DNA from: Hysterium pulicare CBS 123377
Taxonomy: Eukaryota > Ascomycota > Dothideomycetes > Hysteriales > Hysteriaceae
DNA: 64,000 bases
Direction of reading: 5' to 3'
Assembly (NCBI GenBank): GCA_000467715.1
Contig: AJFK01000021.1
Span: 1-64,000, forward strand
This document shows, piece after piece, positions 1-12,091 of the stretch (the first letter of the stretch is position 1; every line of letters starts with the position of its first letter). The translations under genes were made by a program, and so were the position numbers. Under the pieces are notes generated by a model. The model did no database searches, was not told the DNA's origin, and was given only the letters and a program-made list of their open reading frames with translations.

Positions 1-2
1 CT

Positions 3-2659
3 CCCGATCGCGCAACGCGCTCGGAGCCTACAATAACAGCCGTCGAGAGTCTTCAGCCTCCTCCACCCCTAAACCTGGACGTACCAGGAACTCGAAATTC
101 TTCTCCAAGTCGTTCACAAACTTCAAGCCGTCCCGGTACACCAGTACTTGATGCCGCCGGTAATCTGGTAGCCACAGAGGGAGCGCGTAAGCTCAAGCGA
201 AAAAGCTGGCTCTTCGGAGGAGGAGCAAGAAGCAGCGATGAGCGCATTGTTGAGCCAACAGGCATAGGCCCAATGGCATGGGTCTTAGGACATCATGGAA
301 AAGTTACTTATAACTTGGCTCTCTTGCTTGGCGGTGAGAAGGTACGTCCACTCCCCTCAAGTTGATGTATTGTGCGTTTGTGGAGGGGTTACATTGCATT
401 ATTTTGTAACATGGTACTGGGTTCCAATCGGCCTGGACTGTTTCATACTTGTGTTTAGAAAAGAACCCGGGTGCTTTGTTTTGAGTTTGAAACTAACTTT
501 TTACATTTGTAGGTCACCGAGCTTTGGGATGATGAGGGCGATACATTTGTCTACTTGTTCCCGCGAACGTCGGGTAAAGGCCCATCTTTCCGCATCGATT
601 CCTCCGTCTACGCTGCCTCTCCGTCCCTCACCCGCATGGCCTTCGGTAGCATATATAGCGAACCTACAGTCATTGCGAACCAACGGAGACAAGATGCGCC
701 AGATCGGAATGTCCGAAATGCTTCCAGCGGGTTCAGCGCCTCTTCTCGGACAGCTTCGCCTGAGCCAGGTATACCAGAGGGGAGCTCCGACGGCTCCAAA
801 GGCTCAAGAACTTTAAGCGACACGACCGACGACGTTCGCTCTGAAGTTCACCTATATGTTCCTATCACCTTAAGCAGTATGTTAGCCTTACCTCTGATCT
901 TTCGATGCCAAACGCAACTGTCTTCTTTGGGGAGCACCTCGAGACTAACTTGCTTACAGCGGACTCGTCCACGGACGCCACAGTATCGAGACTATCCTCG
1001 TCTGATGTCGAAAAACTAGTAGCCTATCGCAACATGTTCGCATTTCTTATTGGACAGTCCCTCGTCGCAACGGAGAGACACTCGTCTATTTTCGACGTCT
1101 TCCTCAGAATCGCCGACTTGCTGAATGGCTTCCAGTTCTCGAACCTCGATGGGTCTAATTTTGGCGAAGTGGCCGCTCTTAGCTTCGATAGTTATGTAGA
1201 TGAGCTGCACTTGGCTGACGTTAGGGCTAGTCGAGAGAAAACCATCGAAAGTATCGTTCTTGGCGAGCATATGCGGTCTGTTTTACTTTACACCGAAGGT
1301 TTTGTTCATGGTGCTGGCAAATTCGAGGACATCCAAAGCATTCAAAGTCCCAAATTTGAGTTGATAAGCCATAAAACTGCGAATCGACTCGCAAGAGCCT
1401 CTATGGATTTGGATTTGCGTATGAAGACTATTAACACGAAACTGGAGGATTTCGATTTCCCAGCTATATTTGCTGGTATTATGAACAGCAAGACTGCCGA
1501 CGAGGGAAAAGTCATCAAGTTCGAAACTTGGCGGGACTCGTTCATGCATATGCGGAAGAGCGTCATCTCCTACTACAAGGCCAAGTACGGCTCATGGCCC
1601 CCAAAGGCGAGCAATAAGAAAAACAGCTTAGCTACCAGCGGCTTGAATCGACGAGTTCTCATGGACGTCTATCAAGACTTTTCTTACCTATACGACCTTT
1701 TGGTAGACCGACGCAATATCACTACTCGCACAGTAGAAGGTTCTAATTACGATGACGAGGGAGATGATATCGAAACAGTTACAGCGCGAGCTCTCCGTAG
1801 CGTGATGAGCGAATATGATCGAAGTACACCTCCTGTTCAGCCGCCAGTTCCCTTCGACTTGCCATTGTATCCAGATTTAAAATACATTCGGAAAGATTAC
1901 CCTTCAGGTGACTCGAAGAAAGATGCCAAAGCTCGCGGGAAGAAGCTCCATGGGGAGGAAATTGGAACGATCTTGAAATTGTCGAAGAATTCCGACTCCG
2001 ATATTGATAACCCATTTCTCAATTCTTTCCGGGAAATGGAACGTAAGGCTGCACACGGAAAGAACTTAGAGGATATCTGGAACCTTCGAAGTGGGCAATG
2101 GATGTTCTTATACGCTGTTCTGCAATCGTTACCGATGCTCGTTGTGGATGCTCCAGGCGTTAGGTATACGGAAGGGGTGGAATATTTCTTATGTGAACCG
2201 CCTAGATCCGGGTTTCCATGGGCTCGCGAAGACACTGGAGCGCAGCGGAGCTGGTACGGTGTCGCCGGAAGCACGGGTGTGGTCAGTCTTCCTGCCGATA
2301 TTGTGGAGCATGGTGTCGAAGGCGTCTACCGTCGTAGTCATTGCTGGAATATGGCAGCAAAATGGACTGAAGATAATCCGGTACTGAACGCTGCGGTACA
2401 AGAATCTGTGGATAATCCATTGCCCAACCCGCCAACACTCATGCCACCTACGGAATCTGGATCACGGTCATCAAGCCCCAGTGGAAGGCGGCAGAGTGCC
2501 ATGATGCTCGGTCTGGAAGCCCTACCATTACCGGCCGGCGTTGCTCCTACGAGTAGTCCGGCACTTCGACCGAAGTCCAGTAACGATCCCAGCAAAACGT
2601 TTGACGCCATTCTTGGCTCAGTAGAACTTGCACCTCATGGCGGTAAGAAGAAGAAATAG
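3..2659 (+). CDS. Conserved fungal protein, DUF8004-like (5' end outside window)
   Basis: Three visible exons, 3-341, 513-876 and 960-2659, give 800 residues with no start, so the gene begins left of the window. Introns are 342-512 (donor GTACGT, ACTAAC near the acceptor) and 877-959 (GTATGT); both keep frame. The N-terminal part is Ser/Pro/Arg-rich and low complexity. A folded core follows, with runs such as VYLFPRTSGKGPSF and FAFLIGQSLVATE that I associate from memory with the uncharacterised fungal DUF8004 family. The C-terminus is Ser/Pro-rich and ends in a GGKKKK tail. There is no signal peptide or clear membrane helix in the visible part. The function is unknown. The coding call is strong; the family name is only moderately sure. 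Confidence 0.82.
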
Positions 2660-3279
2660 ATACATGAGCAATGTGCGTAGGCTGCATGATCTAGAGCGGT
2701 TTGCATATTTGTTTTCATTGAAGAGCATTTGCGGGGCTGGAAAATGTTTGCGTTGAAAACTGCATTGGATTGGCTTTTTGGTTTTGTTAATGTATTATGA
2801 TAGGCGACATGAAGATATCGATACCCTTGACCCTGCGATGTAGGTAATACGCAGTGAAAGAAAATGAAGGAAGTTTACTAGGTTAGATATTCATGAGCCA
2901 CAAGTAACTTATGCGTGTGGGGGCTTGTGGCCTGGATCGCCGCGCACCCTAGCTTTAGCTCTCTCCCATCTTCTTCTCATTTTATAAAAAATTCGGAGTC
3001 AGGAAAAGCGCGGCAGACGAGTCAACTACTGTCACATTGCGTGAGGACTCTTCAACCGTCCATGAGAACTCTAGAGCATCCCCTGCTTTATACGAAGTAC
3101 CTACGGCGCTCTTCAAAGATCTTGATCAAACCAGACGCTACAAATCATTCCCGAGGACAACGAAAATCGACCACAAATAGAATCGAACACCTCTTCTCGA
3201 TATCTCGTCAGAAGACAGCCCACGTTACTTCGCGTGCAAAACGTCCCATGTGGCTGTCACAGTGCCGCCTTTTAGAGCT
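2660..3279. other. Intergenic stretch, no gene recognised
   Basis: The first 250 bases are probably the 3' UTR of the preceding gene. From about 2980 a frame in phase with the tentative gene at 3280 stays mostly open, but no start codon or recognisable domain was found in it. Confidence 0.4.
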
Positions 3280-3889
3280 ATGAAAGCAGACAGTACTCGT
3301 CAGCTATTCGACAATCGATTTAAGACGTTGGCACCTGGGCATATGCCGTTCAAGAAATTGTACAGCTCACAAAGGTGCATGCTCCTGTTTTCGGCTGCTA
3401 AAGCCAGTTTGAATTTGGGCTTGAACGCCCTTCAGGCAGCTCATCGAAGCCAAGACTCCGCTTGCATTGTTTCTTTTCTTGATACACGCATCAAAATCTA
3501 CGCATACGATGCGAGCCAATTAATAGCATTTGTTAGTCGAATCAAGCCGGAATGGGCGACTACTTGTCGAAAAGCCAAACGCCATGTGGTCGTGCAGCTG
3601 ATCAGTCATCCCATCTTCAGCTGGACGCCACATCTTCGCTGTGGTTCAACATTCCGCTTTCAGTTTACTCTGAAGCCAAAGTTGTCTTGGCCAATCGTCT
3701 TGGCCTTGTCTTCTAGAACAATTCCTATCGTATCTATCACGTCTGCAATCTCAGCTTCTTTAACGCCCAGACGCTAATGTGCAGGTACAGTTATGCTTTG
3801 CGAGGTTCACCACGGAAGACAAGCCAGAGCCTGCAAGCCTCACAGCCATTGTAACAGAAGCGGAAGTGCTGAGGATGGAACTTTCCTAA
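3280..3889 (+). CDS. Tentative small spliced gene, function unknown
   Basis: A plausible but weak three-exon model is 3280-3531, 3621-3707 and 3785-3889, giving 147 residues. The ATG opens a 175-codon frame. Splicing at GTTAGT (3532) to CATCTTCAG (3620), then at a poor GTCTTC donor (3708) to GTGCAG (3784), joins stretches of protein-like composition and ends at TAA. The last exon reads acidic and Ala-rich. I recognise no family. The weak second donor and the lack of any known domain keep this low. It could equally be a degenerate gene or chance open frames. Confidence 0.25.
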
Positions 3890-4143
3890 AGGTGCTAAAA
3901 ACAGCATCAGGAAAGATATTGTCGGTGTTTTGGCTATTGATACCATAGCCGCTTCGTGTCGGGGTGACCGAAAACAATGGCATCTGTCAGTATAAGATCT
4001 GCTTAACCTTCGTCTGTAGAAACTTCATCTAACAGAACAGATTCTCGGTTTAAGACACTTACCTCTATCGATTCAAGCACACTACTCAAACACTCCTAAA
4101 CTTCACATCTCAGAGACCCTTTCAAATTCTCACATCCCCAATA

Positions 4144-5021
4144 ATGTCTACTACTTACGGTTGGGAGAATGGCCCAATGAAGATAATCCCTACTCCTATG
4201 TTCGAAGCAGGCCAGACCGACTACGCCAAAATTGATCAGGTAAGTAATCACCGAACATGCTGCTGGAATACTGATTGACCAAGCCATCAAGTACGTGCAT
4301 GTCGCGTCCGAAATGGCGCTCGTTCACAATTGCATCATTCGAGCGTTCAATGGCATCTACAACCAAGCACGGAAGATCCAGCCCGCCGACTATAAAGCCT
4401 TCGTCGCTTACAGCTACTCTTGCTATCAGGGGCTGGAGGCTCATCATGATGGAGAAGAAGAACACTTCTTCCCCTGGCTCGAGGAACAGACTGGGATGAA
4501 GGGTATTATGGATGTCAACATCGCCCAGCACGGTAATCAACCAGTCCTATTGGTCGCCATCGATTCCATACTGATACTATACAGAGGCTTTCCATGACGG
4601 TTTCGGAAAATGGGGCGCCTACCTGAAATCCCTCAACGAAGGCGATGCATCAAAATTCTCCGGCGACGAATGCGTAGCAATCATGGACACTTTCCTCGAA
4701 CCCTTGAGCCAGCATCTGCACGACGAGATCCCGACACTGCTCGCTCTCGCCGAATACGGCGATAAGCTCGACCTCTTGACCTTGATGCAAAAGGAAGGCG
4801 AGAAGGTCATGGCAGGTTTAAGCAAGACGGCACAACTGCCTGTCTTCCTTCTGAACCACGACATCACCTTTGAGGGCGGGATCCACAACTTCCCTCCGAT
4901 TCCACCACCGGTGAAGTGGGTGCTCATGCGCGTGTTCACGAAGTATAATTGGACTTGGTGGAAGTTTGCGGCTTGTGATACTACGGGACATCCGAGGCCT
5001 TTGTATTGTGGTCTGAGTTAA
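4144..5021 (+). CDS. Hemerythrin-like (HHE cation-binding) protein
   Basis: Exons 4144-4239, 4292-4532 and 4585-5021 give 257 residues. The two introns are 52 bp each (donors GTAAGT and GTAATC). The sequence has the spaced histidines and acidic residues of the hemerythrin HHE fold. VHVASEMALVHN lies in the first helix, EAHHDGEEEHFFPWLEE is the H-x3-E element, and QHEAFHDGF is the next His pair, created across the second splice junction. Hemerythrin-like proteins bind a di-iron centre and are linked to oxygen or nitric-oxide handling and iron homeostasis; the ligand here is inferred. There is no signal peptide, so it is probably cytosolic. The aromatic C-terminus (KYNWTWWKF) lies outside the helical bundle. 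Its neighbours give no functional hint. Confidence 0.88.
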
Positions 5022-7122
5022 AAGACTTTGCACTGTGTTTAGAAGCGTGCTTCTGCGAACTGTCCTTTCAAGTTGGAGCGCTTGAGTTTGTTGTATACCA
5101 CTATAGATCTCCTTACTGTATCATAACCCCCTCGGGAAAGTCGTTTGGTTCCAGCTAGCTATACTGGTCGTTTGAAAGTTTTACCGCCAGTTAGTGACAT
5201 TCGGATCATGCATTGTCAAACGTCTCACTAATCTCATCCTCAACTGTTACCTACTGCTATAAAACTCTAGCCCCCAGGGTATCCGTCTCCGAGGCCATGT
5301 TTGTCGTCTTTGCGTTCAAGCAGCGCAGGAAGAGAACGAATCGATGCCGTCAGCCCTCATGGCACCGGACAAGAAATGAAAACCCTAGCATCATCAACTT
5401 CTAAAGGTCGACCGGATCATTTTTTCTATCCAGGCATGGGACGCTCATCCACATAGGGGAGGACTGCGGGGAGTTGAGACTAAGCTGAAGCGGGCTTATA
5501 ACTTGGAGTAATATAAACCAATGTAATTTAAATCTCGAAGAGAAACTCCATTTATTTCTCTAGATAGCTTCAAAATCTCTCAATGATGGCTAAGAGCTTG
5601 TATAATTGGTGACCAGAGTCATCACCGTTTCTTGCTCAGTGACATCCCCTTTCCCCTCTCCTAACTCTACAGCTAGCTCTCAAGACCGTCATTACTTTTC
5701 CGGATTGAATACTGTAGGTTTCGATGCAATCAAGAAAGCCATTGTTCTAGTTTTGCGGCTTTGCGAAAATGCTTCCAGACACTGGTGCGAAACATAGGTC
5801 GAAGTCCAGCACACGCAGATGCTTCATCATCACTTAACCAATCCGATGGAGGACAAGAAGCTCCACATGATGCTTGAGCTGCTGTCTTGTTGGTGAAGAC
5901 ACCCGGAGGTACTTCTGTGACATCGAAATGAAGGATCCTTAGGAGGCTTTATAACGTACGAGAGTGGAAATGGGCGGTGAGTAAGTAGTAAGGCGAGAAG
6001 GATTAGTCACACACCCTTCGGCGAGGACAAATATATAGATTCCTGGGCCTAAGAGCTCTCTACCTGAACACTGCATTTCTTGGCCGATCAAAGCTCGAGT
6101 TCAGACCAACATGGAACTCGAAGACTGGTATGGGCTCCTGCGTCCAGGGATATACATAGAGAGGAGGCACTCCACATTTCAATATATCTGTCACTCCGTT
6201 CTCCACAGATTGGGGCTGTTTGAGAATGAAACGGAGGTCGCACTATTTGGAAAAGGTGTTCTGGTTGGTCGCGGTCCTCATGAGGAAGGGAAATGATGTT
6301 AACTGCCTGGACGTAACGATGACCAAAAGAGTTATCTTGAATGGATGATGATTAGAGTCATCTTGAATGGATAATGGAGGATATCATCGTATCACAGATA
6401 ATCTCCTCTGCGCACGCCGTTAGTTATGGAGCTCCAAAATCCTCCCTCGATCACTTGTCAACTCCAGGCCCAAAATCTACGCACAACCATCGTAATTAGG
6501 TCCCGTTCCTTCTGGGTCATTTGCAGATCGGCGTCTGTAGAATGAAGGTCACAAGCCGTCAGGACATCGATGTACCAGGCAAAGCCACCAAGGTACCATG
6601 TCCGCTGCCTCTTGTCCATTACGACGAAGACACGGCATTGGGAATTTGATTGGATTTGTTGAATGATACAGTTCGTGCACATCTTCGAATATTTGTGATC
6701 CACAAGTTGAGGTCCCTCGGATGAACTTTATAGTCCTGGAGAGTGTCCACGTGGACCTATCTAGAGGCCCAATAAAGGCTAGACATATGGGTCTGTGGTT
6801 GATTGGCGGTGAGCGATATCTCAACGCTTGAATTAAAGAGTTCACATACTGGATCTAGCTATTCTGAGAGGATCGGTTATCAAATAATTGAGGCAGGAGC
6901 GGCGAAGAGGAACAAATATCTATAGTCAGCGGAAGAAAAAAGCATGATTGATTGAAACGTCGAATATCCCATTATTTTGACATCCATCCTCGACACCATA
7001 TAGAACGCCGTGTACCTATGTACAGAGAACCTTCATCCCTGTATGCGCAGATAACTGAAAAAAATAACCCAATCATAGCAGCAAGCTTTATCCTTTAGCA
7101 AAGTCCGCCGGTCCTATGTCAA
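5022..7122. other. 2.1-kb intergenic stretch, no convincing gene
   Basis: The only open frames are short. One of 61 codons at 6111-6296 (+) has a good ATG context and an upstream ATATATAG at about 6029, but no recognisable domain. A 14-base motif (TCTTGAATGGATRATG) occurs twice, near 6335 and 6362. I see no RNA gene here. Confidence 0.35.
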
Positions 7123-8231
7123 TCAAGCACTTCGGTTATAGATACCGCACACCATAGCGTGATCTCTCTCGAAAGGCTCAAGTGTAAGCTGCTCCTTCGG
7201 TTTGATTCTCTCCTCCCTCAGCTTTTGCACCTCACGGGCGAAGACAGCCTCTGGAGCTGCAGTAGAATCGATACAGTTGGCTTTGATAGAGACGATGACG
7301 CCACCTCCGACCTTGAGGAAGAGATGGGCATTTAGACCAACGATACGGGCTTGATCTGGTTGAGCCACGTCGGCAAAAATGCAGTCAACCATTCCGACTA
7401 GCATGCGGTATTTCAAGGGGTGTCGTGCGTCCTCTATAACCTAGTTAGCGGGAAATTCTCGCTGAAAATAACGTTTGTGCTCAACATACCAACAATCGGA
7501 ATAACATTCGTTCTATGCGTTGCCATGTTGATCAGATCCCGTCCTGACCTGTGAGAGAACTCAACCGCAAATACGGTTCCCTCTGGGCCAACGATATCCG
7601 CCACATGAGAGACAGAAGTTCCAGATGCAGCACCGAGATACAGCACTTTTGAACCAGGGCGCATGTAGATATCATCGATACCACCCAAAATACCAGCAGC
7701 CAATTTACTTCTAAAGGGATTCCAAACTCGGAACTCGGTAGTGGTTGCGGGGCCTGCTTCGCCGTTGACAGCTGCTGTGACATTGGAGACAGAAATGCGC
7801 TTTTCACCATAGACACTTTCGCCGGGTGTAAGGTTTTTGGTGACGAGAAGATCTTCCTTGCCGCGGGCAACGAAGACGCCTGGATGGCGATGGGGCTCGA
7901 TTATCACTTTTCTGAAAACTAGGTTAGCTACAGAACGTAAATGATTCTAAAGATGAGCTCGAGCGCGTGGAGGTAGAGTAAGGCATGTCCATGAAACTTA
8001 CTGTCCGCCTCTCGCTCCGCCAGCACCACCCCTTCCACCTCTTGGGGCGCCCCGTCCTCTCCCACCACCTCGATCTCCGAATCCTCTACTGCCCCCCCGG
8101 CCACCTCCTCGACCGCCTCGATCTCCAAAGCCTCCACGGCCACCTCTTGATCCACCTCTGCCCCCGCGATCGCCGAATCCACCACGGCCGCCGCGAGGAG
8201 GACCTCCTCGACCTCTAGGTGTGAATGCCAT
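7123..8231 (-). CDS. nop1: Fibrillarin, box C/D snoRNP 2'-O-methyltransferase
   Basis: Exons (minus) 8231-8002, 7911-7490 and 7433-7123 give 320 residues, the usual fibrillarin length. Residues 1-77 form a Gly/Arg-rich GAR domain of RGG and FGDRGG repeats. The core follows with [19 protein letters not shown], the SAM-binding [15 protein letters not shown], the [14 protein letters not shown] segment and [15 protein letters not shown]. The enzyme methylates pre-rRNA 2'-hydroxyls in the nucleolus, guided by box C/D snoRNAs together with Nop56, Nop58 and Snu13. The 90-bp first intron separates the GAR domain from the catalytic core. The second intron ends GCTAAC...TATAG. The gene shares a 252-bp divergent promoter with ribosomal protein uL22, which fits joint control of ribosome production. 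Confidence 0.97.
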
Positions 8232-8483
8232 TATAATAACGGCAAGTTATGGTACTGCTGAACGGCTGCTCGAATTGGGGTGAAGTCGTGGAGTCGGTGA
8301 TAGTTGGAGCTCGGATAGCTTTCGGTGGTGGATTTTTTTCTCAAGAGCGAAGTCTTGGCTTGCATCGCTTGTGAGCGCCGGGCCGGGGTTTCGCCGAGCA
8401 CACAACCCCAAACTTTTGATTTTGACGAGGCGAAAGACTTCAATCGTCAAGAAGAAGAGGATTCATCGCACAACAACGACACG
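8232..8483. promoter_or_regulatory. Shared divergent promoter of fibrillarin and ribosomal protein uL22
   Basis: Only 252 bp separate the two start codons, so both 5' UTRs and promoters must lie here. I see no clear TATA box and no named ribosomal motif. Co-regulation is inferred from the arrangement. Confidence 0.6.
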
Positions 8484-9373
8484 ATGGTAAGTTGGACCCT
8501 CCAGACTCTCTTGAACTTCACTCTTGTCTCAATTTGAGTAATGAAACCATATTACGAGTGCCAGACTAACGTGTTCGTTTGTAGGTCCGCTACGCAGCAA
8601 CAGCAATCGACAACGCAAAGTCCGCCCGGGCTCGCGGCAGCTACCTTCGCGTTTCCTTCAAGAACACCCGAGAGACTGCTCAGGCAATCAATGGATGGAA
8701 GCTTGGCCGCGCTGTTACTTACCTCGAGAACGTGTTGGAGCATAAGGAGGCCGTGCCAATGAGGCGGTACGCTGGAAGCACTGGACGGACCGCGCAGGGT
8801 GAGTGGGACTCTTGTTTTTATCGAGATAGGAAGAATTCGGACATCTATACTGGGATGCTCGATTGGAGGATGGAGGCTTTCTGGCAATATCACATCACCG
8901 GCCCAGCATATCGGACACCACAAGCTTTCGCTGACATTTCTTAGGCAAGCAATTCGGTGTCTCCAAGGCCCGTTGGCCTGTCAAATCCGCCGAGTTCCTC
9001 CTTGGTCTCCTCAAGAACGCTGAAGCCAACGCCGACACAAAGGGTCTCGATACCGGCAATATGATCGTGAAGCACATCCAGGTCAACCAGGCTCCCAAGC
9101 AACGAAGACGCACATACCGTGCTCACGGCAGAGTACGTCCATCCTTTCCAAGCACTTATTTTCAATCGATAGTTTGAGATGAAAGAAGGCAAGCCATACT
9201 TATTTGACATACAGATCAACCCTTACATGTCCAACCCATGCCACATCGAATTAATCCTCGCTGAAGGTGACGAGGTCGTCCAGAAATCCCCACAAGCCCT
9301 TCATCGCGATGAGGCTCGTCTAAACTCAAGGCAACGTGGTGTCCGTACCCGCAGGGCCATTACTGCTTCGTAG
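8484..9373 (+). CDS. rpl17: 60S ribosomal protein L17 (uL22)
   Basis: Exons 8484-8486, 8585-8798, 8945-9132 and 9215-9373 give 187 residues. The first exon is only the ATG: GTAAGT follows at once and exon 2 starts GTCCGCTAC, giving the family's MVRYAAT start. Diagnostic stretches are [56 protein letters not shown] and [13 protein letters not shown]. uL22 lines the nascent-peptide exit tunnel of the large subunit. The intron at the start codon places a splicing step before any reading frame exists, a common position in fungal ribosomal-protein genes. The neighbouring divergent gene is fibrillarin. Confidence 0.97.
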
Positions 9374-9821
9374 AGATTTAGAAAGCATGGAGTATAAGTG
9401 AGCGGGGGAACGAAAACGGGCGGTCTAGGTATTGTGAGGAGACCATGGGAGTTCAATGAGTGAAATGAACCAATCGGGCTTTCCTAGATATTCCACATGT
9501 GTCTTTCGTGGGCAAATGGATTCTTAGAATCCATGGAGTGAAAATAGGGCTTTTTCCGTCTTCTAGTTCCTAGGTAGTAGACTTTAGTAACATAATGTTA
9601 CACCTTGATCTAGACTTCTCCGTAATCTTTCTGTGACTATGTGGAAATGGTCTTATACGGCTTTGTGCTTGCTCTACACAGCATGATTAAGCTCGGGGAA
9701 CGAGCTCAAATCCAGTTCGTCACTTTGTCCTCAATGAGCTGTTCACAATCACAGCTATTGTGATTGGGTGGGTAGAGGAAATTAGACATTAAAATCTTAT
9801 TATTCCGTGAGCCTATCTAGC
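9374..9821. other. Convergent 3' flanks, nothing recognised
   Basis: This stretch lies between the 3' ends of the uL22 gene and the Tfc7-like gene. It is probably both 3' UTRs; no open frame or repeat stands out. Confidence 0.5.
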
Positions 9822-11426
9822 CTACAATCTGGAACCCTTCCTTTCCCCCTCCCCTTCCGCAATCGCACCCTCCTCCACGTCAGGTTCGACCGTATTCAAT
9901 TTATCATTGAAAGCATTGGGGTCAGACAAGAAAGCCTCGTCCCCTGAAAATTGCCTGTAGATCGCACCAATGAGGTGCACACATGTGAGCTTTTGATCTT
10001 ATCGTTCCATGGCCCCTCCTATCAATATGGGAGGAAAGAAGAAGAAAATGAAGGTATTGAGGTTGGCAGCGAATCTGGCCAAAGCATCGTAGTTCTGGTC
10101 CTTCACAAGAAGCATTATAGCCGCGAACAGGGCCAAAAGAATACAAAAGAACGGCAGAAGATAGAACAGAACGGGGAGTTGGTAAGGATTTGCCTGTATC
10201 TGTGCGTAGATATATCGGAGGGGATGTTGCCTTTGTTGATATTTGGTTCCGTAATCCTCGTTATACTGTGCCCGTTCGAGTTTGAAGTTCCTGGAGAACG
10301 GGAGAAACCACGAGGTTAGGAAAGAAAAAAAGAAAATCCTTAGGGTCCGGTAATGGCGATCTTGGTAATAATATAGGGTCCAGGGAAGGAAGAAAGCACA
10401 TTGATTAGGAAAAAGATAGACTTACCAGCCTCTTTCTGGTCCACCAGGCAGAAAGTCAGTGATTCCGTTGGCTTTGCATAACCAGCCGCCTTTCACACCC
10501 TTTCCTTTCCATGAGATAGCGGGTATGTGGTCCATGTGAGCGCTAGCGAAATGTTTCTCAGAAACGATCTGATTCTGAAATGAACTACCCTGAATCTCAA
10601 TGCTCACTTCCAGGTTCTGGTCCCCAGTTCGGCGCGAGACAAATTTCGACAGTGAGCAGGTGAAGCAGTCAAAGTCCGCCTCTGCTGGATCATCCGGCGC
10701 CTCGCCCGTCAATGCTCGACCTATTGCGATCATGCTTGCAGCATGCGTGCAGATGAGAAGCGCTCGCGGTTGAGATGGATCATCATCTAATGCTGTGATG
10801 ATTTGGTCGAGAGTGTAAGCTATACGATTATGGAGCCCTGGAATAGTCTCGCCGATCACGGAGGGTATTACTACAGGCGTGTAGCTCATATCCAGGTTTT
10901 CGAAGTGAGTAGCTAACTCGGCCAGTGGTGCTGGTGAGGGATGGTCATGGCGTGCACGACCGTAGAATTCACTAATGAGCACCTCTACCATTAGCAGGTA
11001 AGACTTGATGGAAGAGATGAATAGGGCATCTCATACCCAAGGCCATTTTCCACCCTGATTTTTCCTCCCTCTCGGCCTTTCTGTGCGAAGAGCTTGTCCG
11101 TCGCTGGTTTCAGTGTCTGAAGACATCGGTAAAACGGGCTTGAGTAGACCACATCGACTGGTGGCTCAAGATCGTTGACAATGTACTTGGCCAGGTCCCG
11201 GGACTGCTCGACGCCGTATGCCGCAAGAGCGGGATCGGATTCGATATTCGTAGGGCTCCGTATAGTTCCAGAATAGACGCCAGTGACATGATCAACCACC
11301 CAATTGGAACGAAACTGTGATGAGATGTGAGGTTTGCAAAGGACTGCCAAAGATAGGTGGGGTGATGGAGGGGCAAGAGGAAAGAAAACTTACCCCATGC
11401 CTTACGACGTAGATAACTTCCAGCAT
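9822..11426 (-). CDS. tfc7: TFIIIC tau55 (Tfc7)-like histidine-phosphatase-fold protein
   Basis: Exons (minus) 11426-11394, 11314-11037, 10971-10426 and 9954-9822 give 329 residues. It starts MLEVIYVVRHG and continues FRSNWV across the first splice, matching the N-terminus of yeast tau55. SSPFYRCLQTL and ICTHAAS complete the histidine-phosphatase pattern, with its RHG and second His. In yeast this subunit belongs to the tauA module of TFIIIC, which recruits RNA polymerase III to tRNA and 5S genes. After GPERGW the best splice enters QFSGDEAFLSDPN, giving the W-x-F-x-G-x-E-x-F pattern of the family, and an acidic tail ending GSRL. The intron before it is unusually long (471 nt) and holds an alternative exon (9999-10290), listed separately. 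The fold is secure; assignment to TFIIIC rather than a generic phosphatase is likely. Confidence 0.8.
9999..10290 (-). other. Possible alternative last exon of the Tfc7-like gene, encoding a membrane tail
   Basis: Inside the long third intron an acceptor (CGTTCTCCAG, with CCTAAC about 25 nt upstream) is followed by 97 codons open in the phase left by exon 3, ending TAA. Splicing here keeps the family-like WNF after GPERGW. It then adds a charged stretch (KLERAQYNEDYGTKYQQRQ) and two hydrophobic runs (LPVLFYLLPFFCILLALF and TFIFFFFPPILIGG). The total becomes 382 residues. The composition looks coding. A separate small membrane-protein gene, or an ordinary intron that happens to be open, remain possible. 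Confidence 0.35.
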
Positions 11427-12091
11427 CTTGGACTGACTGCGCGTCCCCACGCAGAGACACACTTTTTTGTCTGGTGACAGCGACAAGCTCAGTGGTGGTT
11501 GCACAAACTTTTCAAAGACCTCGGTTGATGGTGTGGAAAGAGTTTGAACCGATGGGTGAAGCCAAATCTCACTAGATCTACCTACGGGCCTTAGATAAAG
11601 TCAATTGGAATTGGAAGGAAAGGCCCGGTGAGATTGTGACAGCTAACAGAGTTCATAGTAGGCAGGGACGATTCACAGGTCGGCGCACCCGGCAGGTATC
11701 ATTGTTCGTCGGACTGAGAACTCACTTGGCTGTACAAGTCTAGAAAATACCTATTCCAATGATACTCTTCGAATGACCTCATGGATGGCAAGTTGCTTTA
11801 AAGCCTTGTGCAAAGTCTGAATCGGCTTTGTAGGCTGCTAGCAAAGAAGGTGGTAGGCGTAGACTCACCCTACGAAAAGGACGAATCATGACACCCCGTG
11901 TGGCAGTTGCAGACCAGTTCAGAAGGTGGAATCGTGGCAATTACTCTTGCTATTCTGGTTTGTTCACGTTGCATAGTCGGACATGTCATTACGATACTCG
12001 TGCATTTATCCCTCTCAAACATATATGCCAGCTTAACTTTTTGGTCATTCTTGGGTATCTTCAACCGCCAACCCGTGAGGTCGCTACATGC
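11427..12091. other. Promoter region of the Tfc7-like gene and 3' flank of uS8
   Basis: No gene is supported. The open frames on the plus strand near 11888-12181 run into the antisense of the last uS8 exon and look like shadows. Confidence 0.45.

Noticed and set aside
8799-8944. Possible box C/D snoRNA in the second intron of uL22
   Set aside because: One CTGA near the end but no RTGATGA C box or terminal stem.
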